DNA from: Planktomarina temperata RCA23
GTDB lineage: Bacteria > Pseudomonadota > Alphaproteobacteria > Rhodobacterales > Rhodobacteraceae
Reading direction: 5' to 3'
Assembly: GCF_000738435.1 (NCBI RefSeq)
Contig: NZ_CP003984.1
Location: 2,604,001-2,668,000, forward strand
DNA length: 64,000 nucleotides
In this document: positions 41,909 to 52,326 of the stretch, piece after piece
Layout of the letters: each line of letters starts with the position of its first letter
Numbering within the stretch: position 1 is the first letter of the stretch
Notes under the pieces: model-generated
The model's database searches: none
What the model saw: only the letters and a program-made list of their open reading frames with translations
What the model was told of the DNA's origin: nothing
Made by a program: the position numbers and the translations under genes

Positions 41909-44196
41909 TTAAGTGGGGTTGTCCATGCGCGCGGTGAGGTTGACGCTCCCGCGACAGGGCCGCGACCAGTTCAATTTCACCTGGCTGCCGCTGCCCCCTT
42001 GCTCGGCCTGAGAATGCGGCAATTCATAGATATTCGCACTGCCTGATTGAATGGCTCCAACCGTAACCACCGCCTCAACTGTCCGCGCGCGGCCATTGAA
42101 CGGTAGAGATGGCGCAAAATCAACCGTCCAGGTTTGAGTATCTGAGGCTTGGCTATGCTCCAAAATGCACGGATTGTAGATTGGCTCACTGATGGCATTG
42201 AACGTATTGCCTTGCACCACGACATTGCGCGCCTTGCTGTGGTTGAGCGTGGCGAAGGTGCTGTCCACGGACTCGACCCGGTCAATTGGCCCGTTGATTG
42301 AACGAAAGACATTGCCGGTCATCGTCAGCCCATGCACGAAATGGCCGGGTCCATAAGGTTTAATCACCAAAAAGCTAAACCAAGAGGCCACATCATTGGC
42401 AGTGAAAATATTGCCGGTGATGGTCAGTCCCCCGAATGAATATTGGTTGGCGAAGGATGGATCCGCCTCATATTCATTGGTCCATTCAATGAAGTTATTG
42501 TCGACATAGTTGCCCGTGATTAGAGTTTTGAGATTTGTTGTGGTAAAAACGATCCCACCCTTGCGCACCCCATTGGTTTCGTTGTCGCCATGAAACCAGT
42601 GATTGCCGGTAATCACTGACCCCGATCCGCCCATAATGCCGAAATGCTTGAAATGCATTGCCCGGCAATCGCGGATTTTAACGTCGTTTTTATTGGCGTT
42701 AAAGGCAATGGATACCCGGTCTTGCACCTTTAGCGGGCTTTCGTTTGAGATGAATTGACAGCGATCAAAAATCATCCCCTGGCAGGCCGTCCCCGGGGAG
42801 GTGATGCCGCGATCTTTGGGCTTCACGATCAAGCAATCCCGGAAGTGGAAGGTCTCGCCATCGGGCGGAAGCAACACCGCCGAGGCATTGCCGGTACATT
42901 GAAAATCAATCCCATCAAAATGAGCCCCGCTGACCTTTTGAAATCCAGAAAAATCGAGCAGATATTTAAAACGTGTGAAGGTAAATTGATGTGTGCCCGC
43001 GGCGCCATAAAGCGGTTGGGATAAGGTTAAGGACTGACTCCCGACATTGACCTCTTTGACATAGATTTCCCGTCCAACGCCTGTGCCTTCAACCAAAGAT
43101 CCAACGGCAATATTGGCGATATTGGCCACAGAGGTCAGCGATTTCGGATCAGAGGTTGAATAGGTCGCCTGAGCCACCACTTGATCTGGGGTCCAAGCGG
43201 CATTGGCGTTGGCTTGGATCTGACCAGTTTGAACCACTCGACGGCTATTGAACACAGTTTTATTGTCGACCGCCGCTTGCATATCGAGAGGCCCATCCAA
43301 CTCAATCCGGCGCCCGCCCATATCAAGGATGTAATGATCGTTGAAATTCAACAAGGATTGATAGGCTTTTTTGAACGCCACGACCTCATCGCCAAAAGCG
43401 TCAATATAGCTGGGCAGATTAAAGTCTTTGAGTAGGGTCAGACGGGCCGAGTCCGGCATGGTGATATTGCCCACAAAGCGCACGCGGTTTTGGAATGTGA
43501 TAGACCCATTGATGCGGAAGTTCCCCCGTGGCACCAGAACTTCACGACCCGCGGCGGCCTTATCTGCCGCTTCAAACGCGTCATGATCATCTGCGAATCC
43601 ATCGCCAATAGCCCCATAGTCGCGCACATCGACCGCGCCAATCAGCTGATCGACAAAAGCGCCGCTGATATCTTCGATAATAATATCCTCAATCCGCACA
43701 ACACCGCCGCTTGGGCCGGTGAGGTCGAGGCCAAAATGCCCATAAATCGCATTTTCCCCCAATGCAGATCGACGCCCGTGCGATTGCCGGACCCAACAAT
43801 GGCCGAGAGCTCGACCACCTCACCATAGGTGTTGAGGCTGGTGACCGGCCCCGCTTCATTGACCCCGGTCAAATGCACATTGCCCGCAGCCCCAGGCCAA
43901 CCGGCGATGCTCACCGTGGGAAATGCGCCCGATACCAATTTCACACGCGTGCGAATGCGCAGATAGCAGCCCGGAGAGAGCGGTGTTTGATAGAAGGCGC
44001 GCAGCTTTTGCACGGCTTGCGTCTTGGTCAGCTCCAAGCAGCCGGAAAAATCTTGATCCGCCGGCACGAAGGCGGCGTTGGGCTCATTGTCATAGTCATC
44101 TTGCCCGGGCGTGCCGTCCTGGCTCGACCAATGATGCAATCCAAAAGCAAATTTGGGTGGTGTAAAGACGATCCCATCGGTGATTGTTTTGTTCAT
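41909..44196 (-). pseudogene. Right-handed beta-helix (GH28/pectate-lyase-like) protein gene with a frameshift
   Basis: One gene split into two frames. The 5' part (44196 to about 43757; start MNKTITDG after AAAGGGG) encodes an N-terminal carbohydrate-binding-like domain and reads up to VDLHWG. The 3' part continues in another frame from ENAIYGHFGLDLTG through a pectate-lyase-type VDVRDYGAIGDGFADDHDAF and many N-rich beta-helix coils (ITGNHWF, ITGNYVD, MTGNVFR, VVQGNTF). One extra G in the G5 run (C-run 43756-43760 on the plus strand) would restore a continuous protein of about 760 aa. No signal peptide is clear. It is a polysaccharide lyase/hydrolase-like or surface protein, broken unless the base is a sequencing error or the slip is translational. 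Confidence 0.78.
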
Positions 44197-44330
44197 AAAA
44201 GCCCCTTTCCAAACGCCGCTCCATGCGTTTGTGTGATTGATCCGCAACCGCAGCCCCTGAGGTAGGTGCTGCTCTGCGAAACAGGGGTAAAAGCTCGATG
44301 TTAAGAAGGCCTAGCTGTAGCGTACGGTGC

Positions 44331-44732
44331 TCACACGCCGGTCTCTTGCGATGGCAAAAGCTGGACACCATTAATGCGCCATACCCCGTCCAATTGGATC
44401 ATCTGATAGGCCATGATGTGATATCGACCCTGGCCGTCGCGAATTTGCACTTTCTGCCAGTAATATCCCTCAACCGTGGCGAGTTCCAAAAATGCAATCT
44501 CAGACGGGCGGTACACCATAGGATAGCCTTGCCTGACCATGCGCCCAAACACCTCTGGCGCGCGAAATATCTGCTGAATCGTCGGGCTGGCGTAGGTAAA
44601 GGCACGTTCGAAATCATCCGCCTGAAAAGCGGTAATTTGCGCACGAATTGTTGTTTCAATCTCTTGGCTCTCGGCCCAGGCCGGCAGTGCCGTCGCAACC
44701 CAAAAAGCAATCGCTAGAATGAACTTTCTCAT
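44331..44732 (-). CDS. DUF4864 exported protein
   Basis: A 133-aa protein. A signal peptide (MRKFILAIAFWVATALPAWA) is followed by a compact domain containing QITAFQADDFERAF and a C-terminal LDGVWRINGVQLLP, the DUF4864 pattern of the NTF2-like fold. The ATG at 44732 follows AGGAGG; the frame continues upstream without another good site. Function is unknown; periplasmic location is expected. Confidence 0.82.
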   Translation of the reverse strand: MRKFILAIAFWVATALPAWAESQEIETTIRAQITAFQADDFERAFTYASPTIQQIFRAPEVFGRMVRQGYPMVYRPSEIAFLELATVEGYYWQKVQIRDGQGRYHIMAYQMIQLDGVWRINGVQLLPSQETGV

Positions 44733-44795
44733 AACACCCTCCTGTTGACTGCCATAAAATAGGACGCAACAGGAGGGAGTCAAATTCGTCGGGGC

Positions 44796-46370
44796 TTAGG
44801 TAAACTCGCCGGCAAGGCCTTTGTCGATCAGGGCTATGCTCTCTTCGATGCCCAAAAGCGCAATAAATCCGCCAAACCGCGGCCCCTGTGATGCGCCCAA
44901 AAGCACCTCATAGAGTGCTTTGAACCAATCGCGCATCGGGTCAAACCGCTCGCGGCCACAGGCGAAAACCAAAGATTGCAGCGCATCCCCATCCAAACCT
45001 TGATCCCAAGCCTTCAGCCCGTCGCGCAGCGCAATCAAAGCCTCGCGTTCGAGATCCGTGGGCGCGCGGTAGACTTTGGCAGGTTTGACAAAATCATTGT
45101 AATACCGGACCGCAAACCCCGCCGCCGCGTCTAAGTCCGCATGGGTTTCGGCGGAAGCCTCGGGGGCATAACGTTTGATGAATCCCCAAAGTTGATCTTT
45201 ATCCTCCGCCCCAGACACAGACGCCAGATTGAGCAGCATTGAGAAAGGCACGACCATTTTGCTGACCGGTACATCGCCGCCATGAATATGCCACACCGGA
45301 TTGTTCAGACGTGCTTTGTCGTCTTGCCCCTCATAGGCGCGCAATTGCTGGTGATACTCATCTACCGCCTTGGGGATGACATCAAAATGCATCCGCTTGG
45401 CAGTTTTGGGTTTTAGATACATGAAGTAAGACAGGCTTTCCGTGCTGGCATAGGTCAACCACTCATCAATCGACACGCCATTGCCGGAGGTCTTGGAAAT
45501 TTTTTGCCCATTCTCGTCGAGGAACAATTCATAGCTGAAATGTTCCGGTGCCGGTTGCCCCAGAATACGGCAAATTTTGTCATAAATCGGGGTATTGGTG
45601 GAGTGATCCTTGCCATACATCTCAAAATCTACCCCAAGGGCCGCCCAGCGGGCACCAAAATCGGGTTTCCACTGCAGCTTCACATTACCGCCGGTCACCG
45701 GAAGGGTCATCTCTTCACCCTCTTCTGTGTCAAAGGTGATGGTGCCATTTTTCGCATCCACAGATTTCATCGGCACATAAAGCACCCGACCGGTCTCAGG
45801 GTGAATGGGCAGGAAGATCGAGTAGGTCTTCTGCCGCTCCTCACGAAGCGAGGCCAGCATCACCTTCATGATGTCATCATATTTTTCCACAGCGCGCAGC
45901 AAAATCTGATCAAATTGACCAGATTGATAAAACTCTGTGGCGCTGATGAAGTCATATTCAAAGCCAAATGTGTCCAAAAACCGGCGCAACATGGCGTTGT
46001 TGTGATGACCGAAGCTCTCATAGTCCTCAAACGGATCTGGAACAGAGGTCAAGGGCCGCTGCAAATGCGCGGTCAGCCTCTCCGGATTTGGCACATTGCC
46101 CGGCACTTTGCGCATGCCGTCGAGATCATCAGAAAAACAAACAAGCCGGGTTGGGATGTCGCTCAATTCTTGAAAGGCGCGCATGATCATTGTGGTGCGC
46201 GCCACTTCGCCAAAGGTGCCAATATGCGGCAGCCCGCTGGGACCATAGCCGGTCTCAAACAAGACATAGCCTTTTTCCGGCAGCTTCTTTTCAAAGCGTT
46301 TCAAAATCCGCCGCGCCTCTTCAAAGGGCCAGGCTTTCGATTGAGTAGCAGCGTCACGCATTTTGGACAT
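44796..46370 (-). CDS. lysS: Lysyl-tRNA synthetase, class I
   Basis: A 524-aa class I lysyl-tRNA synthetase, the archaeal-type enzyme used by many alphaproteobacteria. The HIGH-like signature is [16 protein letters not shown] and the KMSKS-like loop is [11 protein letters not shown]. The C-terminal helical domain binds the anticodon. The enzyme charges tRNA-Lys in the cytoplasm. It is divergent from the TerB-like gene with a short shared upstream region. Confidence 0.95.
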   Translation of the reverse strand: MSKMRDAATQSKAWPFEEARRILKRFEKKLPEKGYVLFETGYGPSGLPHIGTFGEVARTTMIMRAFQELSDIPTRLVCFSDDLDGMRKVPGNVPNPERLTAHLQRPLTSVPDPFEDYESFGHHNNAMLRRFLDTFGFEYDFISATEFYQSGQFDQILLRAVEKYDDIMKVMLASLREERQKTYSIFLPIHPETGRVLYVPMKSVDAKNGTITFDTEEGEEMTLPVTGGNVKLQWKPDFGARWAALGVDFEMYGKDHSTNTPIYDKICRILGQPAPEHFSYELFLDENGQKISKTSGNGVSIDEWLTYASTESLSYFMYLKPKTAKRMHFDVIPKAVDEYHQQLRAYEGQDDKARLNNPVWHIHGGDVPVSKMVVPFSMLLNLASVSGAEDKDQLWGFIKRYAPEASAETHADLDAAAGFAVRYYNDFVKPAKVYRAPTDLEREALIALRDGLKAWDQGLDGDALQSLVFACGRERFDPMRDWFKALYEVLLGASQGPRFGGFIALLGIEESIALIDKGLAGEFT

Positions 46371-46458
46371 GTTTAACTCCAGTTTCCTGACGCTTCCCTA
46401 TTGCCGCACGCGCCTCGGGTCAATAAGTTGTCATCACAGCTGTAAAGGACGTCTCTTC

Positions 46459-46884
46459 GTGAATACCCATCCCCCTTCCCTCTCATCTCAAGATTGTCTG
46501 GTTGCGGTCATGATTGCCGTGTCTGCAAGTGACGAAAACATTCGCACAGCAGAGCTGATGAGCATTCAAGCGATCGTAAACCACCTGCCGATCTTTGGAG
46601 AGTATGATGTGGACCGCATCAAATCTGTGGCCGCCATGGTCTTGGATCTTTTGTCCGAAGAAGACGGGCTTGATGCACTGTTTGGCTTGATCCGGGACGG
46701 TCTGCCCGATGGTTTGAACGAAACCGCCTATGCTATGGCCTGCGATGTGGCCGCGGCGGATGGAAAACTCGGGCAAATCGAGCTGCGCATGCTGCAGGAG
46801 ATACGCCATGAGCTAGAGGTTGACCGCCTGCATGGCGCGGCCATTGAAGCGGGTGCACGCGCGAGGTTTCGCACCCTAACGTAA
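46459..46884 (+). CDS. TerB-like (tellurite resistance TerB family) protein
   Basis: A 141-aa all-helical protein with two acidic TerB-like half-sites: VAVMIAVSASDENIRTAEL and ACDVAAADGKLGQIELRML, with D/E residues spaced for metal binding. The GTG at 46459 follows AAAGGAC; the frame is open upstream to 46363, overlapping lysS. It ends 9 bp inside the convergent dacB-like gene. TerB-like proteins are often associated with membrane stress, but no ter operon is near, so no role is assigned. Confidence 0.8.
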   Translation: MNTHPPSLSSQDCLVAVMIAVSASDENIRTAELMSIQAIVNHLPIFGEYDVDRIKSVAAMVLDLLSEEDGLDALFGLIRDGLPDGLNETAYAMACDVAAADGKLGQIELRMLQEIRHELEVDRLHGAAIEAGARARFRTLT

Positions 46885-48333
46885 ATGCCCCGGCCAATCG
46901 CGCAAAAGCGCATATTGCAAGCTACGCGATCGCGCCTCCCATCCCTTGGCCCCGCGTGGATTTTCAGTGCCTTTCACTTTTTCACGCCGCGCCATATCAG
47001 CGGTCAAAATAGCAAATCCAAGGCTTTTGCCTTCATATGTGAGATATCCCGACAGCGTGCTTACAAAATTCAACGTGCCTGTTTTAACCCGCAGATCCAC
47101 ACCCGCCATAGGCTTTCCTTTGTGGCGCAAGATCTTGGGCTTGAGCAAATCGGCTAGCCCGTTGCGATGGTGCCAGGCCATGAACATGGCCAGCCCACCG
47201 GCGGTGAGCCGCGATTGATCCGACAGACCCGAGTGGTCGACAACCGCACCACGCATCCCATGGGCCTGCGCAAATTGGCTCAGAGCCGCTGCCGATTGGC
47301 GCAGGTTTGGCGCGCCTGAGGCTGTGAGGCCGATCACCTCAGCCGTCAAATTCGTCGACAATTTCAACATCGATTTGGCGATTTCATGATAGGGGCGCGA
47401 GTTCTTTTGCGCGATATCCACCGCCATCACCGCATCCGGGTGCTGCCCCTCGACGATAGTGGGAGGTGGCAGTTCAATGCCCATCTCTGCGCATATCACC
47501 CGAAAAGCCTCCCCGGCATAGCGTCTTGGATTGCGCGCGGGCAACCACCGCCCCCCATCCTTGCCCAAGGCAGAGCGCTGCACGGACCATTCCTCGCGTT
47601 CGGTTGCGTATTGATAGGCATAGCTCGGCGCGTCCCGCTCCTCAACACGCATCCCAATCGAGGGGATCTGCGGCCGATAAATTCGCCCCGGCGCGCTCAT
47701 GGACAGATCATAGCCGCCGCTGGCCTGGCGGGCCCATTCAAATTGCACCCGGTTGAGGTTGAGATTCACCCCGGCAATCGCCGGGTTGTAATTGGCTTGC
47801 GGCAATTGGCTGCTGTCGATTTCACGCAGGTAGGGAAAACCATTGTCCACAATCAAAAGCCGGCCTTTAACCCGCTGAATTCCTGTTTTCTGCAGGGCCT
47901 TGGCAAACTTGACCAAATCATCTGTGTGTAAAGTTGGATCCGCAGATCCAGTCAAAATGACATCCCCGACAAACGCCCCATGTCTCACCCGTCCTTGCAG
48001 ACTTAAACGCGTGACGAATTGAAAATCACGCCCAAGTTTTTGCAAACCATAGGCGGCGGTCAGTGCTTTGGTCACACTGGCCGGAGGCAATTCAGCCTCC
48101 GGTGAATAGGCGTCGAGAAGCACCCCCGTTTCCGGATCCATAAGCGCGCAGCTGACCTGACCTGTGAGCGAAAACGAGCGAATAACGGCCGCCGCGCCAC
48201 CCAAGAGCATGGGCGATGCATCCGGCCTTGCGATGGGCCGCAAAGACTTCAAGGGCGCCCCAGCAAAGGCTGAAGTGCCAAGCGCCGCAAGGGCCGTGCT
48301 AAGCGCTGCTCTGCGTGTGAGAGTTTTTTTCAT
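46876..48333 (-). CDS. dacB: D-alanyl-D-alanine carboxypeptidase/endopeptidase (PBP4 type)
   Basis: Periplasmic PBP4-family peptidoglycan hydrolase of about 485 aa, which cleaves cross-links or terminal D-alanine. A Tat-like leader (KKTLTRRAALSTALAALG) is followed by SxxK in LPPASVTKALTAAYG, the SxN-region DHSGLSDQSRL, and KTG in RVKTGTLNFV. The large insert between the first two motifs is typical of PBP4. The ATG at 48331-48333 is preferred; a TTG two codons earlier also opens the frame. It diverges from the DMT transporter gene. Confidence 0.92.
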   Translation of the reverse strand: MKKTLTRRAALSTALAALGTSAFAGAPLKSLRPIARPDASPMLLGGAAAVIRSFSLTGQVSCALMDPETGVLLDAYSPEAELPPASVTKALTAAYGLQKLGRDFQFVTRLSLQGRVRHGAFVGDVILTGSADPTLHTDDLVKFAKALQKTGIQRVKGRLLIVDNGFPYLREIDSSQLPQANYNPAIAGVNLNLNRVQFEWARQASGGYDLSMSAPGRIYRPQIPSIGMRVEERDAPSYAYQYATEREEWSVQRSALGKDGGRWLPARNPRRYAGEAFRVICAEMGIELPPPTIVEGQHPDAVMAVDIAQKNSRPYHEIAKSMLKLSTNLTAEVIGLTASGAPNLRQSAAALSQFAQAHGMRGAVVDHSGLSDQSRLTAGGLAMFMAWHHRNGLADLLKPKILRHKGKPMAGVDLRVKTGTLNFVSTLSGYLTYEGKSLGFAILTADMARREKVKGTENPRGAKGWEARSRSLQYALLRDWPGHLR

Positions 48334-48381
48334 CCCCAATGGCTAGCGGGGCACATGGGTCTTTGGCAAGACCATTTTCAA

Positions 48382-48492
48382 AAGACCTCTGCATAGCCCA
48401 ACCGCCAAGCCAAAACACTGTGCCCGGTGGCAACACCGGGCTGCGCCTGCCTGCCTCCCTTTCGTGTTGAAATGGCGTTATGCAGAGGTCTT
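48382..48492. repeat. Small element with 14-bp terminal inverted repeats (MITE-like)
   Basis: AAGACCTCTGCATA (48382-48395) and its exact reverse complement TATGCAGAGGTCTT (48479-48492) bracket 83 bp that contain a strong CCCGGTG/CACCGGG hairpin. The termini look like IS5-type ends, but no target duplication is clear. It lies in the divergent promoter gap between dacB and the DMT transporter gene. Confidence 0.45.
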
Positions 48493-48540
48493 GCTTCAAT
48501 GGGGCTGGTGCCTAAAACCGGTGGCTGCTAACCCGGCAGA

Positions 48541-49368
48541 ATGTGGCGCGCGATACTCTTTATGTTGATCGGGATGATGCTCATCCCAACCGGCGATGCC
48601 GCCAGCAAACTGCTGTCAAATACCCATGGGTATCATCCTTTTTTCATCACTTGGGCCCGGTTCACGGTCGGATCACTTTTGGTCCTGCCTTTCATGCCGC
48701 GCCGCTGCTTCACAGTTTTTCGCAACCCAGTGGCCTGGGGCCGAGGGCTGCTGCTGGCGATGGGCATCAGCGTCATCACCTTTGCAGTCGCATTGGAAGA
48801 CTTGGCCGATGTTTTTGCGGTCTTTTTCATTGGGCCGATTATCAGCTATATTCTGGCGGCAATCTTCCTGAAAGAAGCCGTGACCCTCCCCCGCAGCGCC
48901 TTGCTTTTCCTCGGCTTCACCGGAATTTTGCTCATTGCCAGACCCGGCTTTGGCTTTTCCATTGGACTGGCCTGTGCCCTTTTCGCCGGCTGCAGCTATG
49001 GCGTATTTCTGACCCTGTCGCGTCTGGCCGCGGGCCAAGAAGAGCCCAAAGCTCTTTTGTTCTCGCAATTGCTCATCGCCGCCGTCCTCTGCACGCCTAT
49101 GGCGCTGATATATTGGCCGGAGCAGCTCTTCGCCAGCCCATCCATGCTCGCCGTCTCTGGCGGTGCCTCCATGCTCGGCAATATGTTTTTGATCCTCGCC
49201 TATGGGCGCGCACCTGCCACCCGCATGGCACCCTTTGTCTATTTTCAACTGGTGGGCGCATTATTATTGGGATGGGGTGTTTTTGGTACGCTGCCCGACA
49301 TCTGGGGGCTTGCCGGTTTGGCCTTGCTGATGATCTCAGGCTTTGGCTCCGCTTTCTTGCGCCGCTAA
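48541..49368 (+). CDS. DMT-superfamily (EamA) transporter
   Basis: A 275-aa inner-membrane permease with about ten hydrophobic segments in two EamA halves. The first half contains PTGDAASKLLSNTHGY and ITWARFTVGSLLVLPF; the second ends in YFQLVGALLLGWGVFG. Family members export metabolites or amino acids; the substrate is unknown. Its 3' end overlaps the convergent nadD gene by 4 bp. Confidence 0.88.
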   Translation: MWRAILFMLIGMMLIPTGDAASKLLSNTHGYHPFFITWARFTVGSLLVLPFMPRRCFTVFRNPVAWGRGLLLAMGISVITFAVALEDLADVFAVFFIGPIISYILAAIFLKEAVTLPRSALLFLGFTGILLIARPGFGFSIGLACALFAGCSYGVFLTLSRLAAGQEEPKALLFSQLLIAAVLCTPMALIYWPEQLFASPSMLAVSGGASMLGNMFLILAYGRAPATRMAPFVYFQLVGALLLGWGVFGTLPDIWGLAGLALLMISGFGSAFLRR

Positions 49369-49967
49369 CCCCAGCCCCCACGGTTGCGAATAGCCGAAGA
49401 GCTCGCCGGATTCTGCGGCATATCCACGAAACACCAGGCGGGCGCCGTGCAATGGCTCAAAAGCCTTGAATCGCGCGCGGCAAGCCTGGCAGAGGCAAAG
49501 CGCCGCGCCGCAGGTGCGCATTGCGCCGCCAGCCCCTGCCCCGGTCGAGCCAAAACGCCAACGGGCATAAGCTGGAATATATCCTGCCAATCTCGCCACT
49601 GATGGATCTGCGCCAGATTATCTGCCCCCATAAGCCAGGTGAACCGCGTGGTGGAATAGATATCCCGCAGCGCGCGCAAGCTGTCGAAGGTGAACCTTGT
49701 GTCCAGCTGGGTTTCCACATCGGTGATGACAATACGCGGATGGTCAATAAGGCGTTTCGCATGGGCCACCCGCTTATCAAGCGGCGCAGGTCCCTGCGGT
49801 TTCAATGGATTGGCCGGGCTGACCAGCCACCAAACTTGATCAAGGTCAAAGCGCTTCAGCGCCTGCTCAGAAATCCGCACATGCCCTTCATGGGCCGGAT
49901 CAAACGACCCGCCCAAAAGGCCGACACGCCGCCCGGCGTTAGATTTTGGCAAGTTAAACCGCAGCAT
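49365..49967 (-). CDS. nadD: Nicotinate-nucleotide adenylyltransferase
   Basis: A 200-aa nucleotidyltransferase making nicotinate adenine dinucleotide in NAD biosynthesis. The family signature is VGLLGGSFDPAHEGHVRIS and the C-terminal loop is SSSAIRNRG; WWLVSPANPLKP is the nucleotide-side strand. It is convergent with the DMT gene and followed upstream by the divergent ettA gene. The final step of NAD synthesis is encoded at 53714-55375 (nadE). Confidence 0.94.
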   Translation of the reverse strand: MLRFNLPKSNAGRRVGLLGGSFDPAHEGHVRISEQALKRFDLDQVWWLVSPANPLKPQGPAPLDKRVAHAKRLIDHPRIVITDVETQLDTRFTFDSLRALRDIYSTTRFTWLMGADNLAQIHQWRDWQDIFQLMPVGVLARPGQGLAAQCAPAARRFASARLAARDSRLLSHCTAPAWCFVDMPQNPASSSAIRNRGGWG

Positions 49968-50100
49968 TCCTCACCTTTAGCGCAGATAGCCCCCTGCGCA
50001 AGCCATGGCCGTGCCAGTTTTCGCAATTTCACATTTGCGCCCGCCCGCGCGCCACTGTAACAGAGGTTTGAATTTTTCAGTCTAACACCCGGGGGCACTC

Positions 50101-51756
50101 ATGGCCGCATATCAATACGTATACCACATGGATGGCGTTTCAAAAACTTATCCCGGTGGCAAAAAATGTTTCGAAAACATCCGCCTGTCGTTCCTTCCTG
50201 GCGTGAAAATCGGTGTGGTTGGGGTGAATGGCGCCGGGAAATCAACCCTGCTCAAGATTATGGCCGGCTTGGATACAGATTTTTCCGGCGAAGCCTGGGC
50301 GGCAGAGGGCGCGAAAGTTGGCTACCTGCCTCAGGAGCCGAAACTGGAAGAAGGCCTGACCGTCCGCGAGAATGTTATGCTGGGTGTGAAGGCCAAAAAA
50401 GACATCCTGGATCGTTACAATGATCTGGCGATGAATTACTCCGATGAAACCGCCGATGAAATGGCGCAGCTGCAAGATGAAATTGACGCCAATAACCTTT
50501 GGGATTTGGATGCTCAAATTGATGTGAGCATGGAGGCTCTGCGCTGCCCACCCGACGATGCGATGCCTGAAAATCTTTCAGGCGGTGAAGCGCGCCGCGT
50601 GGCCCTGTGCCGGCTTTTGCTCGAGCAACCGGATATGTTGCTGCTTGATGAGCCGACCAACCACTTGGACGCTGAAACCATTGCTTGGCTGCAAAAACAC
50701 TTGATTGACTATACCGGGACAATCCTCGTTGTGACTCACGACCGCTATTTTCTCGATGATATTACCGGCTGGATCCTCGAAATTGATCGGGGGCAAGGCG
50801 TGCCCTATGAAGGCAATTATTCCGCTTGGCTTGAGCAAAAGGCAAAGCGTTTGGCGCAAGAATCCCGTGAGGATAAATCCAAACAAAAAACGCTGGAGCG
50901 CGAATTGGAATGGATGCGGCAGGGCCAAAAGGCCCGGCAGGCCAAATCCAAAGCCCGGATTGCCGCCTATAATGATATGGCCAATCAATCCGAGCGTGAA
51001 AAACTGGGACATGCGCAAATCATCATCCCAAATGGGCCAAGATTGGGGTCCAAGGTCATTGAAGTCTCTGGGCTCAAAAAAGCCATGGGCGACAAGTTGT
51101 TGGTCGAAGATCTCTCCTTCTCACTGCCCCCCGGCGGCATTGTCGGGGTGATCGGACCCAATGGGGCGGGCAAGACCACCCTGTTCAAAATGCTCACCGG
51201 GCAAGAACAGCCCGATGAAGGCACCGTTGACTATGGCGATACGGTGCAATTGTCCTATGTCGATCAATCTCGCGATGATTTGGATCCCAATGCCAATGTT
51301 TGGGAGGCGATTGCGGATGGTCTAGACGTGGTGCAACTGGGGGATGTGGAAGTCAACGGGCGGGCCTATTGCTCAGCTTTTAACTTCAAAGGCGCGACCC
51401 AGCAGAAAAAAGTCAGCCTGCTCTCGGGCGGGGAACGCAACCGGGTGCATATGGCGCGATTGCTGCGCGCGGGGGGCAATGTCTTGCTGCTCGATGAGCC
51501 GACCAACGATTTGGACGTGGAGACCCTACGGGCCCTCGAAGATGCTTTGGTTGATTTTGCCGGCTGCGCTGTGGTCATCTCCCACGACCGCTTTTTCCTT
51601 GACCGGATCTGCACCCATATCCTGGCATTTGAGGGCGATGCGCATGTGGAATGGTTTGAGGGCAATTTCGAAGACTATGAGGAGGACAAGAAACGCCGCC
51701 TCGGTGCCGATGCCCTGCAACCCACGCGGATCAAGCATAAGAAATTCGCACGGTAA
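50101..51756 (+). CDS. ettA: Energy-dependent translational throttle protein (ABC-F ATPase)
   Basis: A 551-aa soluble ABC-F protein that binds the ribosomal E site and gates elongation by ATP level. It has two nucleotide-binding domains: GVNGAGKSTLLK, LSGGEARRVALCRLLL and DEPTNHLD in the first; GPNGAGKTTLFK, LSGGERNRVHMARLLR and DEPTNDLD in the second. The EttA-type linker (rich in K, R, E and Q, about 245-310) lies between. The N-terminal AAYQYVYHMDGVSKTYPGGK is characteristic. It has its own promoter region. Confidence 0.95.
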   Translation: MAAYQYVYHMDGVSKTYPGGKKCFENIRLSFLPGVKIGVVGVNGAGKSTLLKIMAGLDTDFSGEAWAAEGAKVGYLPQEPKLEEGLTVRENVMLGVKAKKDILDRYNDLAMNYSDETADEMAQLQDEIDANNLWDLDAQIDVSMEALRCPPDDAMPENLSGGEARRVALCRLLLEQPDMLLLDEPTNHLDAETIAWLQKHLIDYTGTILVVTHDRYFLDDITGWILEIDRGQGVPYEGNYSAWLEQKAKRLAQESREDKSKQKTLERELEWMRQGQKARQAKSKARIAAYNDMANQSEREKLGHAQIIIPNGPRLGSKVIEVSGLKKAMGDKLLVEDLSFSLPPGGIVGVIGPNGAGKTTLFKMLTGQEQPDEGTVDYGDTVQLSYVDQSRDDLDPNANVWEAIADGLDVVQLGDVEVNGRAYCSAFNFKGATQQKKVSLLSGGERNRVHMARLLRAGGNVLLLDEPTNDLDVETLRALEDALVDFAGCAVVISHDRFFLDRICTHILAFEGDAHVEWFEGNFEDYEEDKKRRLGADALQPTRIKHKKFAR

Positions 51757-51799
51757 GCCCGCAGATTTTGCCAGCGCCCCCATGCTCCGTTGAGGCCTT

Positions 51800-51998
51800 C
51801 CCACGGACTTAATGGAGTTTTTACCGCTGGCACGTCTTCTGGCTTGCAAAAAAATTCCGAAACGGCCATATGGCCTCTGCGACCGTTACCGCATCTCGAC
51901 CAACTGTTTTGCTTACAAGGCCACAGTCCTCGACATGAATTGACTGACGCCGACCTGCCGCAATACCGTGGGCAGTACTGTAAAATGGAGTAAACGGG
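51800..51998 (+). promoter_or_regulatory. Long upstream region of the cold-shock gene (probable 5' leader)
   Basis: The 242-bp gap from ettA to the cold-shock gene has no gene in any frame. Cold-shock genes often carry a long structured 5' untranslated region that promotes translation in the cold. The motif AATGGAGTAAACGGG just before the ATG supplies the ribosome site. No specific cold-box sequence was verified. Confidence 0.3.
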
Positions 51999-52205
51999 AT
52001 GGCTACTGGCACCGTAAAATGGTTTAACGCAGACAAAGGCTATGGCTTTATTGCACCGGACAATGGCGGCGAAGATGTGTTTGTTCACATTACAGCTGTA
52101 CAACGCGCGGGTTTGGACGGTCTGAATGACAACCAAAAAGTAAGCTTTGAAGTTGAAACCGGCCGCAACGGCCGTGAAGCTGCGACTGACTTGCAAGCAC
52201 AATAA
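51999..52205 (+). CDS. CspA-family cold-shock protein
   Basis: A 68-aa single cold-shock domain. RNP1 is KGYGFIAP (residues about 14-21) and RNP2 VFVHIT (about 29-34), after the typical [14 protein letters not shown] start. It binds single-stranded RNA/DNA as a chaperone. It is monocistronic: a strong terminator follows at 52216. Confidence 0.96.
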   Translation: MATGTVKWFNADKGYGFIAPDNGGEDVFVHITAVQRAGLDGLNDNQKVSFEVETGRNGREAATDLQAQ

Positions 52206-52215
52206 TATGATTTAG

Positions 52216-52265
52216 GGCCAATCTAAGCTGAGGATTTAATCCGCATCCCTTAGATTGGCCTTTTT
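52216..52265 (+). terminator. Rho-independent terminator of the cold-shock gene
   Basis: GGCCAATCTAAG (52216-52227) pairs perfectly with CTTAGATTGGCC (52249-52260), followed by TTTTT at 52261-52265. Confidence 0.9.
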
Positions 52266-52326
52266 CATGGCGCCCCTCATGCAAAGGGCAGCCTAAGCAG
52301 GGGCAATCCTGCCCCTCTTTTGGACT

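Noticed and set aside
43642-44247. Two separate genes for the beta-helix region
   Set aside because: The downstream frame has no real start (a TTG in the middle of the slip site), and the two halves join into one known-type protein if one G is added, so a single broken gene is the better reading.
45504-46376. A 290-codon plus-strand frame across lysS
   Set aside because: It is antisense to class I lysyl-tRNA synthetase, which has clear motifs. The shadow has low-complexity composition and no start context.
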